Positions 20,053-32,252 of a stretch of DNA of 64,000 bases are shown here, in pieces. Each line of letters starts with the position of its first letter. Within the stretch, counting starts at the first letter, position 1. The notes under the pieces were generated by a model. That model was given only the letters and a program-made list of their open reading frames with translations. It was not told the DNA's origin and searched no databases. Both the position numbers and the translations under genes were made by a program. Origin of the DNA: Diphasiastrum complanatum (taxonomy: Eukaryota; Streptophyta; Lycopodiopsida; Lycopodiales; Lycopodiaceae); NCBI GenBank assembly GCA_029204225.1, contig MU831560.1, positions 1 to 64,000 on the forward strand, read 5' to 3'.

Positions 20053-20785
20053 GTAACCTTCTCAAATTTATCAATAAAGTGGATTTTTCTCAAACTGACT
20101 CTGATTACCTTCTGGGTTTCAGTGTTCGGTAAAAGCGCCAGTTGTAAGGCCGCTTTCAAAATTTTTAACTTAAGCGCCAGTTGTAAGGCCCATCCCAAGA
20201 CGCCAGCGGTATGCCGTCCGGACCATTCGGTCCGTGGCGCCAGCAGTATGCTGTCGGGACCATTTGGTCCAGGAACTGGTTGTCTCCATATCTGTCGCGG
20301 CTTGTGGTTCTGAGTGTTCCTTGCATGAACGTGAATGGGTTAAGCTCTTGGGGAACGGGCTCTAACCTGTCGGCTGAGTTGGATGGCTTGCTTGGGTGGA
20401 AGTTACCTGTTTATGGCTGTCCAGTCTGGCGTGGCGCCAGGTTGGCTTTCAGCGCTCGTGACGAAGCTTTCAGTTGGTTAAGTCTGATGTAAGTTAGACC
20501 GCTTGCTTGGAATGGATGTTACTCGTTTGTAACGAAGCTTCGAGTTGGTTAAGTTTGATGTATGTCGGGCGGCTTGCTTGGAGGGAAGTCACCCACATCA
20601 GGACCCCCGATCTGGCATGGTGCCAGGTTGGATCTCAATGTTGGTTTTCGGAACTTCAAGTTGGTTAAGTCTGATCGTTGTTGGCGAGTTGGCTGCTTGT
20701 ATGTCAAGTGGGTTTGGATGGCAAGAGTTGAAGGCTGGGAAGCTAAGTCGTGGTTCCCGGCTCCCTTTGGGATGCCTGCGCTACA
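20053..20785 (+). repeat. Remainder of the LARD-like 3' LTR
   Basis: Begins with the GTAAC target duplication and continues the LTR interrupted at 14480, ending TGCGCTACA. It aligns with 10630-11389 of the left LTR. An extra partial repetition of the AGCGCCAGTTGTAAGGCC phrase occurs near 20134-20190. Confidence 0.85.
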
Positions 20786-23030
20786 GGGGTCTTGTCTTTC
20801 AACTGTCTGGATGGTGATCTGGGTATTGGCATATGAGTAGATGCAATCTCAGGAACTTCTCTAGCAGTGGTAAGGTCTCCAGGTGGCTGAATTTGAAGGG
20901 GTTTCTTCATCTTTTCTTTCATGGCATGGCCACGAGGTTGTGGCTTCGGAGGACATGAGGTGTGTGGATGAGGAAGTAGTGGCACATCATGGAGGGTTTT
21001 GTCGTCGTTTTGAAAAATTGTTTCCTCCTCACAAAGGTCCCATGGATAGTTTGGTTGTTTAACCCGGTATAGCTTGGTATCATGTTTTTTGACTGTAACT
21101 TTGGCAACTGGTTCTATTTTGAATGACTCTTGTAGTTGAGGATCTGAATGTCAAAAATTTCCAAACCATCCAGGCAATTCTGAATTCGTAAGACATTCTC
21201 GTCATCTACAAATAATTCTTCTGATTCATCAGTAGGTAGCCATGCAACATTTAACTCATCATTGTGTGAAAGAATATCAATAAAATTGATATTAATGATA
21301 GGGGTGTCTAGATCAGGAATTGGTTCGTTATCGGTCAGAGGAGTATAGGTTCAATCATCCTGATGTTGAAGACAAGAATCAGCATTCACACAATCAATGC
21401 TAGCTAAACTGTGACTCCAGTTTATGATATCAGTAGATTCAACATAATGACTTTTTTTTGTGGGTGGACTGGTATGGCTCAAACACTGAATTGGTAGTAG
21501 AAGACCTTTCATCGTGAAACCGTGCGGGTTTGAGTTTGTCAGATGAATCGATGGTAATAGAGCTATCTCTATTTCCAAAGGTGACTCGACCTTTGCTCCA
21601 GTTGTGAACGACTCTTGCATTGGTAAGCCATGGGCGACCAAGTAGTAACTAATAGGAATAGGCATTGCTAGGAATATCGAGTATGACGAGGTCTATGAAA
21701 AATTTCAGGCCTCCTAGTTTGATCAGCACTTGTGGGAGGAAATCGGTAGGTCAGACCACACTTTGATCAGCCATCCTGACAAGTGGGTTTGGTAAGTTTG
21801 TCTCTCAGATTCCATTCTAACATGAGGGAAGTGAAAATGATGTTGACACTGAGCCACCATCCAGTACAACTAGGACTTCTCGAGATTGGCGATGGGTAGC
21901 TGGAATTTTGATAATGCCCCTTTCTGGTTGGTACACCCCTGGTCGTGGAATGGACTGTTGTGGAGGGTAGGGGTGGTATGCTTGATACACATTGGGTCTG
22001 GGTGCTGATGAAAAATGATTTTGCAGTTGAGGGCACTCATTAGCAGTGTGATTATGTGAACATATCGGACACCAGACATTCTCTCTTGCTTGAAAAGCTT
22101 TTTCAGCAATATTTTTCATGGCGGTTTGAAAATTAGCAGTGACTTTATCCATATGAGTTTGTTGAGCTTTCTGCCAGGTTTCCATTTGATGCAGAAGTTC
22201 GGAAGATTCGGCGGTATTTTCATGTTTCGGGTGGTTAAGACGTTCAAGATTCTTAGATTATTAAATTTTTCATCAGAACCTTCGTCTTCTTCATGGATAA
22301 CATTAGTCATGACATCTTTAAGTTGATCATAAAGGTCAACTGGTTTAAGTTTTCGACGGATGTTTTTAGACAATCCAAACAAGAACAGTTTGATGGCCAT
22401 ATGTTCAGTGATATTTTTGTCAACACATTCTTCTTTGAGACATTTAAAGCACTCAATGTAGTTTCAAACAGACTCTTCATGATGCATCTTGATATGGGTA
22501 ATTTGAATGAATGGACTTTGAGTCAGTTTGGATCATTTGAAATGCTTGATGAGAGCGTCCTTGAGGGTAATCCAAGAAGCAAGATCAAGAGCTTCAAGGT
22601 TGAGATACCATTCTTTGGCTGTGCCATAGAGTACCATTGAGAATAGTCGGAGCTTTTCGGTTTCAGAGGTATCTCCATAGAAATGACATGCATTATCAAA
22701 GTCTTGGAGAAATCTAACTCAGTCAGATTCTCCATCGTACTTTGGTGCATCGATACGTGAAATTTTGCATTCTAGTCATGGAGGAGCTAGATTGGAAGAT
22801 TCAGCACAATTTTTTGATAGAAAACAGGCTAAATCTTTGAGATAAAATTCGCAAAACTTCTGGAGGACTATCTTTGATAGATGTAGCCTCAGTGAGACCA
22901 AGATTTGGTTGGAAAACAATGGATTTTGACAGTATATCAAGGTGTTTTCAGAGAATCTGAACAATGTCAAAATTCGTGGAGGTGATAGAATGGAAGATCA
23001 GTGTATGTTAGGGCTGCAGACATCTTCCTG
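20786..23030 (-). pseudogene. Gypsy gag-protease fragment, copy 1
   Basis: The minus-strand reading starts with a leader (about 23030-22780) and then shows a Gag helical domain with KEWYLNLEA-like sequence. It continues through MAIKLFLFGLSKNIRR and LKPVDLYDQLKDVM to an unusual CX2CX3HX4C knuckle (CPICSHNHTANEC, about 22070-22030) and a protease-linker region near 21600 (LLGRPWL-like in a shifted frame). The same order and sequence recur at 53200-55600. Several frameshifts and stops make it non-functional. The downstream part towards 20790 is Pro-rich and unassigned. The fragment ends where the LARD-like element lies on one side and a Copia remnant begins on the other. Confidence 0.8.
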
Positions 23031-24976
23031 CAAGTGCATTGTGAGGTAATCTATTGCACAATTAATTGCTTCTCCCTAATATTCAATAGGCAAAGAAGCT
23101 TCAACTCGGATTGCTTTAGCACATTCACATAGAGATCGATTTTTTCTTTTAGAAATTCCATTTTGAGATTGAGAATAAGCACAAGAAAACTCTCTTTTAA
23201 TCCCTTAACCCTCACAATAATCATAGAACTTGTTGGATATGTATTCACCTCCTCCATCACATCTTAAAGCTTTAACTTTGAAAGCAATCTGTTTCTCAAC
23301 ATAAGCTTTGAAGACTAGGAAGTGATCAAATACCATAGCTTTTGAAGAAAGTAGGTACAACCAAGTATATCTTGTAAAATCATCAATGAAGGTGACAAAA
23401 CAAGTTGCACCACCAATAATTTTAGAGGAAGAAAAATGAACATCTGAGTGAATTAATTCCAAAGGATGAGAAGTCCTAATAAAAGACTTTTGATATGGCT
23501 TTCTATGTGATTTTGCAATAGCACAAGCCTCACAAGGCTTGATATCCTTGAAAAGTGATCTTGGAAGGCCAATAGCCTTATCATTCTTGATCATAGAAAA
23601 CATAGACTTAAAGTTAGGATGCCCCAACCTTCTATGCCATAGCTCCTCCTTAGACATAAGCAATTTCACAAAAGTTTGCATTCTCATAAGAATTCAACTT
23701 GAAGATTCCACCATATCTAGATCCATTAGCTAGGATCTCATCATCTTTCTTGATAAAGCAAGCATTGGAATTGAATTTTACATCAAAACCACAATCAAGC
23801 AACTTTCCAACACTTATCAAGTTCTTTGTAAGCTTAGGAACAAAAAGAACATTGGAAAGTGATAGAACTTTAGAGGAAGCAAGTTTCAATGGAATGTTGC
23901 CAATTTCTTCAATAGAGCATTCATGATCATTTGTAGTATAAATAGATCTTTTGAGTCCTTTATAAGGTACAATAGAGTCAAAAGACTCCTTTAAACAACA
24001 CATATGTGAAGAGGCTCCACTATCGATGTACCAAGCTCCATCTTTCTTGAAAGGTGTTGAAGAAATGCTTGACACCATGAGTGATCCTTCTCCATCACTT
24101 GCAATAAAGTCTTCTTCTTTCTCATTAGAGAGATTTGCTTGTTTGAGTTGATTTTTCTTTTTGAAGCAATTAGAGGCATAGTGCCCCTTCTTGCCACAAA
24201 AGAAACACTTGACTTTCTTCTTCTTGGTCTTTGAAGTAGAAGGATGAGTTGAGTCATCCTCTTCACCATCTTTGTCTCTGTCCTTGGCTTTGTCTTTGTT
24301 GAAAGCTTGAAAAACTAGTTCTTGCTCCTCCTTTTATGCTTGTCCTTGAGAAAGAGAGCTTTGTCACTTCCAATATGCTCGAGTTTGTTCATCCTAGAAA
24401 GTTTGTAACTTTGCCTAGCTTCTTCAGAGATAAGAATTCCTTGAAGAGCTTCCAAATTGGGAAACTCCTCCTTTATGACAAAGGATTGAACAAGATTATC
24501 ATAGTCTTCTTTTAAGCCATTTAGAATGACTTGTACTAGTTCTTCTTGATTGATTGTGACACCAACACAAGCAAACTCCCTATGAAGATCTTTTACTCTC
24601 AAAATATAATTTGATGCACTCTCCTCACTTCTTTGAAAACTTTGAAAAATCTGATTTCTAAGAGTGAGTATTCTAGAAGTGTTCTTAGCTTCATAGATGG
24701 ACTTAAGTGCATCCTAGACATATTTGGCAGTGGTGGATCCTATTTCTCTCATAATCTCATCAGAGACATTTATATTAATGAAATGTAGAGCCATTCTAGC
24801 TCCTTCCTATACTTTGGTATTTCAAGATGTGCTTGAGGCTCCTCCTCAATACCAAGTACTATGTCCATAACATCCTGGAGTATAAGAATAGAATCCATCC
24901 TTACCTTCCATATTGAATAAATAGAGGTACTTAGTCTTTCACTTGCTTCTAGGAGATATCCTTCCACATATGCCAT
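23031..24976 (-). pseudogene. Copia gag-protease-integrase remnant
   Basis: From right to left it encodes a Copia Gag (EASERLSTSIYSIWKVRM near 24950; VQVILNGLKEDYDNLVQSF near 24500), a zinc knuckle (24200-24170), and protease with YIDSGASSHM (near 24015). A GAG-pre-integrase zinc module (LWHRRLGHPNF, CEACAIAKSHRKP) follows, then an integrase core with HSDVHF and FIDDFTRYTW (about 23460-23350). The reading breaks at several stops, and the element is cut in the integrase near 23030, so reverse transcriptase and RNase H are lost. Gag is related to those at 15141-18233 and 62659-63669. It was once a normal autonomous Copia. Confidence 0.88.
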
Positions 24977-25742
24977 ATTGTGAATACTTCTTGTTATTGG
25001 ACAATTACATGTTTGAGCTTGTTCCAGTCAGACTTGATGTTGCTACTCTCTTTCACTATAGGTATTTTCAAGGGTGTCCTACCTTCCTATGTGAAAAACT
25101 TGTAATTGAATTTGAGATAGATCTCCAATATTCTACAAAACAAGATAATCTAGATCAATCTCTCAAAATAGATTGAGTAACATAGACAAGTTTGAATTCT
25201 ACTTTTGGCACATGTTAGATGCTACAAAAGGAAACATTAATGATTCACAGAAGGCTCAAAGGTGTTCAATAACATCAAACTTTGTCTTGATCTTCAGTTT
25301 CTTGTGTTGGATACTCAAAACAATGGATTAAGAATCAAGCAAAATTGAATCAAATCAAAAAGTGGTCACTCGGATTTTGGACCTCTCCCTACCCTCTTTA
25401 AGAGCTTATAACTCTTGATAGACACATCAGATTGATTTGGGATCAATTGCAATGGAAAGTACCTTCATAAGCTTTCCATCAAGCTATAACATCAATATCT
25501 TTGAACCAAATAGCAAGAAATTAAAGAGGTCTGAAAATCTTTGATTTTCACACGTGCGAAATTCCAGAATTCCGTACAATGTCAATTCTGATCTGAAAGT
25601 TCAGTTTCTATCCTCTTTGATCCAAACACTTTCCAAGAAAAGGTAAAGAAAAGTGACTAACTGCCTTTGCTTGAATTGGGCTCACAAATTCTTGAACAAT
25701 TAGAGATAATAGCATGCAAAGCTTAATTTGGCTCTGATACCA
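24977..25742 (-). promoter_or_regulatory. Copia leader and primer binding site
   Basis: The minus-strand reading TGGTATCAGAGC at 25742-25731 immediately follows an LTR end reading TTTTGTCA. The leader between it and the Gag start carries TTTCACACGTGCGAAA at 25546-25561, one base from the palindrome seen in two other Copia LTRs. Confidence 0.75.
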
Positions 25743-26300
25743 TGACAAAATTTACAGCAAGTTCACATGTGTGGGAAATGATCCTCAAGTGTGAATGATC
25801 TTATTAAGCTTTATGATTAGCACACAAACTGATTCTAGATTGAATATCAAGATCTAGTACAGAATTTAATGGCTTAATCAGAATATAGCATGCTAAGAAT
25901 CAAAGAATGATAGCATTGATAAATAAAAAAGAAAAGATACAAGAATTTAATGCACAAGCATAAGTCTCAACTCAAGGTAGAGAGAGAAAGAGAGAGCAAC
26001 ATTCAAGCAAGTGATAGTTTAGATCCAAAATGGCATGGAATAGCTTCAAAGCTTGGTTCTTCATCAAAGATTATGAGAATGTCTACACATATTTATGGAG
26101 TTTGAGGCATGCATTTCTACCTACTTTTACCAAGTGTCATTTTTTCAACTAGAATTGTACATATCATCATGCATGTGTCCATTTCACTTTGTGCATGCCT
26201 TGCATGTCACTATGGATCACTTACAACAATTGCATGTGATATGCCATGAGATTCTACAAGCATATTAATGACATTTCTAAGTCTATAATCTATATGCAAG
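25743..26300 (-). repeat. Copia 5' LTR (outer boundary uncertain)
   Basis: The plus-strand reading starts TGACAAAATTTACAGC next to the primer site. No second LTR is present for comparison, so the outer limit is a guess based on typical length. The sequence is rich in GCATG-containing words near 26160-26240. Confidence 0.5.
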
Positions 26301-26314
26301 TTGTATACTACCAA

Positions 26315-26548
26315 CTAGACTTGAAAAACCCATATAGCTCGAGCTACTTCTAGGCCAAATTTGGCATTTACATTGTGAAACAACAAACTTACATACAAAA
26401 AACTTTGTGGCAAGCCGAAAGTCAAGATAGATGATTTTTCATATTCAACACCGGCCACTTCATGGTTGATTGTCCAGTCAAGACCAAGTACGATGTCGAG
26501 TGTCTCGATTGTGTCCGGAAACACAGTTTCAAAGACTACCCAAAACAA
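26315..26548 (-). pseudogene. Retropepsin-like fragment of a Gypsy element
   Basis: The reading includes TLDIVLGLDWTINHEVAGVE, resembling the C-terminal half of plant Gypsy aspartic proteases, where a VLGMDWL-like phrase is usual. The catalytic DTG/DSG half is not visible upstream. It would have cleaved the Gag-Pol precursor. Only about 75 codons remain, between two unrelated fragments. Confidence 0.55.
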
Positions 26549-27437
26549 CCCAACAAGATCCTACCTACGTGACACGTCAGTTATGAATCACGATAGGATC
26601 CTCATGACAACACTACACGAGCACCATAGCAACCAACAGTTAAACCTGCTACTCAATCAAGAAGTTCCTTGAGAACTTCTACATTACTACGACATTTACC
26701 AGATTGATAATTGAACATAGACATTATATGAAATGAGTTATTGCAAAATGTAGAGAAAATCGATATTCCGTCATCTGCTACTATTCCCAGACAAGAGCAC
26801 CCTCCTTAGGGAATTGACATTTTATCTCCACTCCTGGAACCTCAAATCTATATGTCTTTCCAATTTCTAACCAGATTTCCAACCACTGGATATAAAAAAT
26901 TCAATTTAAGAATTAGAAATCTAAAAGTGATTCATTTTATAAATCTCATGATCCAAAAGAAACTAATGGGAATAGTATCTTCTTTTTCAATGCATTTCAA
27001 GATATATCTTACAATATCTGCTATCAATGATGGTAGATTTAGTGTCATGAACCTTGTCTTGTTTTTGACAAGGGCATATCAGAGTTTTTCTCATTACTCT
27101 ACAAGACCAAGGGGATATTGCAATTGTCAAGGTGAATTATCAATGTTGATAAATGAAAGTCTTGTTTGACAAGTACCATACAGTTCTCACTCTCTATACA
27201 ATTCGTTTATTTCCATATTCCTCTTCATCTCTTTTGTGTGATTGATTTTTGCATGAGAAATAGCTATTGCACGAGAGTCTTCCATAGAGTATCTCAAGAA
27301 CACATTTTCATTCATCTATCCATCTTCAGATTACCTTGTATAGAGTTCGAATCTTTGAGCATACAACAACTTTCAGAAATTCATGTCATTTCAGAGTTGA
27401 TTCTTGTCTTTCATAGCGAAATTCATCTTTGAGTCAC
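26549..27437. other. No gene recognised
   Basis: AT-rich sequence with short frames on both strands. Nothing matches a family I know. The longest frames (26852-27169 and 27166-27432) have no domain-like pattern. Confidence 0.4.
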
Positions 27438-29265
27438 ATACAACAAGATCGACACAAATTTAGTTAAAATTTGTTCAAGTTTTAGTCCAGTCGCATGTTC
27501 AACGTGTTTCAACTATATGTTCCAAATGCCAATCCAACCTTGCGCATGTAAGTTACAGATCACAACATCCCCACCAACAGATTTTTTTGGGGAGGAGAGA
27601 GTGGATTTGCAGGCATCCACTAGGAGTAGTTACATTGCCAACAACAACATCAGCAGATTGATAGCCAAGGTCACAAAACCAAAGACGATAACGACAAGGC
27701 TAAAAAAGTAGATGGGCAATCCAAAGAGACTTAATCAGAAGAAGTACCCCAATCACGATGAAGATCCTTCGGCAGATAGGAAGTACAAACATTGGAAGAT
27801 CGGTCGATCTCTTCAATCACTTCTACATCCACATCATCCGCCCTCTTGCCACAACATCTACATCCATTCTCATGCCTATCGCCCACACCTATTGTCACCA
27901 CTGCCACCACCCTTCCCATTTCTCTATTTTCTCATGCCTATCGCCCACAGCATCTACTATTATCACCATCGCCACCACCCTTCCTTCCATTTCTTTATTT
28001 TCCATCAATCCACTGTTCATCTGAGAAATCTCCAATTTTTTCAAATCCTGATAGTCTTACCGAAACAGCTAAAAGAGCATTGCAAGTTTCTTGCGGAGAC
28101 CAACTACCACTTACATTGGTTGGTTAGCCAGAATAGAAGATCTAAGAAGCAGGCGAAGCAACTAGAAAAAATAAAGAGAAGGATCCAAGAAGCTGAGGAG
28201 GAAAGGCTTGAACAAAAGAAAATATCTGGAGCAATGGTAGTTGAATCCATTCTTATGAAGCCTGGAGAGATCCAAAAGTAATGGATCAAAGGAAGAAAGA
28301 GCTGCAGAACAAAAAACATGAAGATAATCGTGAACCTCCAGAATAAAGTGAGCTCCGATCAAAGCTCGATATTGCAAGAGTCCAAGGCTACAACTGTAGA
28401 ACTATTAGTTCTTTCACCCTTCCACCAAGCCTTCATCATGTTTCCCTACTGTCACCAAATCATTCGTCCAATACTATTCCTACCACCAATGTGTTGATGA
28501 GCCCAGTTTCTTGAAGACTGTTAACCAAGATTTGTGCAACCTATCAATCAAAGATTCTCCTCTTCTCATCAAGGAAAGAGCATTGACAAGACTGGAACTT
28601 CAACTGAGAGAAGAACCGCAGAAACGTCTAGAAGCAAAATGGAGGATACAGACCTCCCAGAAATTAGTACTACCAAGAAACCAAAGATGAATTGTCAATG
28701 GCAGATACAAGTGATAAAATAAAAAGACATGCGGGATGCACTCAGACATGCAAGTTGTAAAGCTGCTGGGAGCTCTTCAATTTTGAGAATATCAACCACT
28801 TGCAACAATAAGACATTTTGGTTAAATTGCAGCAAGTTGCGAAAGTAGTTTTTTGACAAAAACTGGCAATAATAAGCACTTGGTTTTAAGCAAGCGAATA
28901 AGGATCTACACTTTTCTAAGTGAGATCAAAGATGCCAGTGTGGAAGCGGAGCGATTTCATTCAATATGAGTTGCAGTGGGTCCTCCAACACATTAGAGGT
29001 GAGATGATGTTGGCTGATTCTGACAAATCCCCAAGATACTCGGCCAAAGCTACCCAAGAGCGCCTCTCATCTTAGACCGAGGAGGTCTCTGAGAAGACGA
29101 GACGAACGAAGATTGAGAGCCGAGAAGTACTAGTTAAGAATGAGAAGCAAGAACTGTGTAAGCCTCATGGTGAATCCCAAAAGTTGGAATGACCATGTAG
29201 GAACTAGTATTTCTAGGCAAAGTAATAAATGTAAGTAGACCCCTCTTAAAGAAAGTAGAGTGAGC
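27438..29265 (+). repeat. Diverged dispersed repeat, copy 2, with a coiled-coil frame
   Basis: The counterpart of 1-1780. The frame at 27712-28281 is longer than in the first copy. It ends with a strongly charged helical stretch (KKQAKQLEKIKRRIQEAEEE, then LEQKKISGAMVVES) that looks like a coiled coil. The first copy retains an equivalent near 690-780 but with stops. No named domain is recognised. The upstream part of that frame is His/Ser/Pro-rich and may not be coding. Confidence 0.65.
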
Positions 29266-29760
29266 CACAATCCAGTTCTTGATATTCATGGGCTGTCCAA
29301 GAATCAAGAAATGAGTGTTTCTTGATCCTTGGACTGTCAAAATGTTGTTAGATTAGTTTAATCTTGCTTCAGTTTTGTGGATTATTGGATGTGTAGAATA
29401 GTTTAATGTTTTGGATTTGATTCAAGCTTGTTTTTGCAGCATTAAAGTAGGATTTCATGGCATTTCAACCACTCTAAACGTTGATTCCTTGGTTGAATGC
29501 ATGATCTGCATGTTTGGTTTGAAAGCATGTGATTTCAGTTCAATATAGACGGCCTTGAATTGTCCTTTGATAGGAAGGACATATACTACAACATTCACCA
29601 GTCCTTTTTGCCTGATTTGGGCCTAAAAAACAAGAACATTCACATCCAAGAAGTGCCCAAGAAGCTTGGTAACAAGCAGGAAACATCTGTAACAAAAAGA
29701 CAAAAGTAAAAAACCATCCAACTGATTCTCTAGAGCAGGGAATCAGTAAACAAGCAAAAA
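29266..29760 (+). repeat. LTR-like hairpin repeat, copy 2
   Basis: Matches 2189-2660 and 48040-48505. The hairpin at 29295-29334 has arms GTCCAAGAATCAAGAAA and TTTCTTGATCCTTGGAC around a 6-base loop, with one mismatch. It is followed directly by Copia coding sequence, which fits an LTR or leader. Confidence 0.6.
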
Positions 29761-29841
29761 GGCTCCAAGCAATCTGCATCAAATTAGAAATAGACTTAAA
29801 GTCAAGAACAATCATTGAATCCACATTTGTGAAAGAAGAAG

Positions 29842-30825
29842 ATGTTTTACAGATATTGCAAGTGCAATAACCATGACATCCAGGATTGCCAAATTTTCAA
29901 AGCGAAGAATGTAGCCAAGCAACCTAATCAACAAGCAAATATAGTTACAACATTCCCTGAAGTCGAAATGGACGAAGACACTTTTATGATCAAAAACAAA
30001 TATGCGAATTCAGATGATTCATGGTTTCTAGATTCTGGAACTACTCAACACATGACTGATCATCGTGAGATTTTTCATTCCTATACGCCTTACAACACAA
30101 AGAAGTATGCTCATCTTGGTGATGATAGCACTCACACTATTGAAGGTGAAATACTGTAAGATTGAGGTTCCAGCATGATCAATTCAAACTACTATCAAAA
30201 GTTTTGTATACTCTTAAACTCTCTACAAATCTGCTATTAGTAAGCAAAATTACAGATTTAGGTCATAAGGTGGAGTTTGAGTCTGATCAATGCAGAATTA
30301 TTGATAGAAACAATAAGATCCTTGCACTCGACAAGAGGCATGAATACTTACATAGATTGGCACATTGTTATTCTGATTTCAGTCAAATATTAAAAACCTC
30401 TATTCTTGTCAATAAAGCATTACTATGGCATCATCGCTTAGCACACTTGAATTATGCATCTATTTTGAATATGTCCAGACAATCCATAGCTCTTGATCTC
30501 GACTGTCCTTCTGGCAAAGTCAATCTCCATGTCTGCCATAGGTGCATCCTTGGAAAGGAGACTAGGATTCCCTTTAGATCGAGTCATAGGCATGCAGTAA
30601 AAGGTTTGCTAGATGTTGTTCATTCAGATATATGTGGACCTATGCAAACTCCATCATTGCTAGATGCAAAGTATTTCATTACTTTTGTTGACAAATTTTC
30701 TAGAAGAACAATTGTTTACTTCATTAAGCAGAAATCAGAGGTTCATCAAGTTCAGACAATTCAAAGAACATGCCAAAAATCAAACTGACAAACGAATTAA
30801 AGCACTGAGGTATGACAATAGGATA
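29842..30825 (+). pseudogene. Copia gag-protease-integrase fragment
   Basis: Begins with a zinc-knuckle-like CKCNNHDIQDC, then a protease with WFLDSGTTQHMTDH (about 30030-30060). A GAG-pre-integrase domain (LLWHHRLAHLNY, then CHRCILGKETRIPF) and the start of an integrase core (VVHSDICGPMQTPS, FVDKFSRRT) follow. A stop occurs at 30157 with a change of frame. The reading ends at about 30825 where an opposite-strand Copia Gag begins, so most of integrase and all of the polymerase are gone. Confidence 0.88.
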
Positions 30826-30827
30826 TA

Positions 30828-31085
30828 TTATTTCGAAGTTGTGGCTTCAGCTACGTGGCCAATCTGAGTATCTGATATATTGAGGATAATAAGCGCGAAA
30901 GCTTTACCATCCTTTGATTTCCATTTCAAGTTGTATGTGTCGTCTTCAGGATTCACTTCAATACCTGTAGCAACATCCCACAACTCGTTAGCAATTAGCA
31001 AGGTCTTCATCTTAAATTTCCATAAATGATAATTGCATCCATTTAGCTTGTTTGCGATAAGACCGACTTTACTTTGAGAATCCAT
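30828..31085 (-). pseudogene. Copia Gag N-terminal fragment
   Basis: 85 codons starting at an ATG. The sequence MDSQSKVGLIANKLNGCNYH followed by WKFKMKTLL is the N-terminal Gag pattern (DUF4219/UBN2 type) of Copia elements. It is cut after TSK at the junction with 29842-30825. The leader upstream holds the primer site at 31264-31275. It represents a different Copia family from those at 18233 and 62659. Confidence 0.8.
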
Positions 31086-31228
31086 CTGGAACTTTAGTCC
31101 GTCGATAATTTAATTGTCGTTAAAAGAAAGATATAGTACTGTGAAAATCAATTCTCTGATATCGAAACAAATTGATTCGAACTGAAGAATAATTTGATAT
31201 CACGAAAGATATCAAGTATAAGAGCTTG

Positions 31229-31275
31229 CGCTCTGATATAGTATTAGGCTTTGAAGAATCAACGCTCTGATACCA
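31229..31275 (-). promoter_or_regulatory. Primer binding site with a second partial copy
   Basis: The minus-strand reading TGGTATCAGAGCG at 31275-31263 abuts an LTR end. A second TATCAGAGCG match lies about 35 bases further in (31238-31229). Confidence 0.7.
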
Positions 31276-32190
31276 TGTTGGAAAGAGGTATGTGAAAGAT
31301 AGGTCGAATAAGATTCGAATAAAAAAAATTCGAATGACAAGAAAGAAAACTTATCATGCATAACGGAATAAACTATTTTTCTCTTTCTTTATGCATGACT
31401 ATGCCTATCAATTTTGAACAAAACAATAGTGATAGAAATCACGTTTGAACTTATAGTAACTAACTTGGAAATCATTAGTACTACAATGATTACGTAGCCA
31501 AACATTAAGCATCGAATTATCAGACAAATAATTAGTCGCGAAGAACTACAAAAACACATACATTATGAGACGAACCTGAACGCAATAAGAAGATAGTATT
31601 GATTAAGTATGAAAACGAAATAGATGTAAATGAGTACAACAAGTTGTGGATCAAAGTCACGTACTCTAAGCTATCTCTGAGCGGCTAAAAGTTTGAATTA
31701 AGCGCAATGTTAATAAGCAATAAGCGCAGCAATCTCTAAACAACTCTAAAGAAGTGAGCTAGAATGCTCAGGAGTGTTCAAGCTCGCAGGCTTGAGAGAG
31801 AGAGAGAGCTAACTATTCAATACTTGATGATTGATCTTCATGCTTCCATTAGAAAAAATATGGGCTCAAAATGGGCCTTTAAGAAATTTCACTTTAGAGA
31901 GAGGTTACATAGAGAGAGAATGCAAACCGATAACTTCTGGTCGCCGTTTTTTGAGTTTTCGGCTTTGCCCAACGTTTAACTAGTATGGGTAACTTCAGAC
32001 AATAGTTATTTTAGCATGAGATGTAATAACTTCTGTTCATGCTCGTTCCAAAATTCGGGACTAAAGCTTTAAGACTGAAAATCTTGGTGTGCTTAATGCA
32101 AAAACTGAAACGGGAGAGACAAAACTTTTGAAATCACTGTATGCTTATAGTGAAACATGAGGCGGGACGATTTTTCAATGCGACATAAAC
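31276..32190 (-). repeat. Copia 5' LTR (outer boundary uncertain)
   Basis: The plus-strand reading starts TGTTGGAAAGAGG next to the primer site. The outer end is not fixed because no partner LTR is present. A short GA run lies near 31793-31808. Confidence 0.45.
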
Positions 32191-32252
32191 ATTACAAAAG
32201 TAAGAAATGCTAGATCTATTCATATTGATTTACTGTAGGTAGATTCATTTAC

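Larger units (their letters stand above)
10145..20785 (+). mobile_element. LARD-like non-autonomous LTR retrotransposon, split by a Copia insertion
   Basis: Left LTR 10145-11389 (1245 bp) and right LTR 13966-14480 plus 20058-20785 (1243 bp together) share the start TGTTGTAAAGC, a cluster of GGCGCC hexamers and the end TGCGCYACA. A primer site reading TGGTATCAAAGCC follows the left LTR at 11392, and a purine tract precedes the right LTR. Flanking pentamers are GGGGC (10140-10144) and GGGGT (20786-20790), a target duplication with one mismatch. The 2.58 kb interior has no recognisable gag or pol, matching the definition of large retrotransposon derivatives. Orientation plus is set by the primer site. 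The LTRs have diverged much more than those of the Copia nested in it. Confidence 0.85.
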
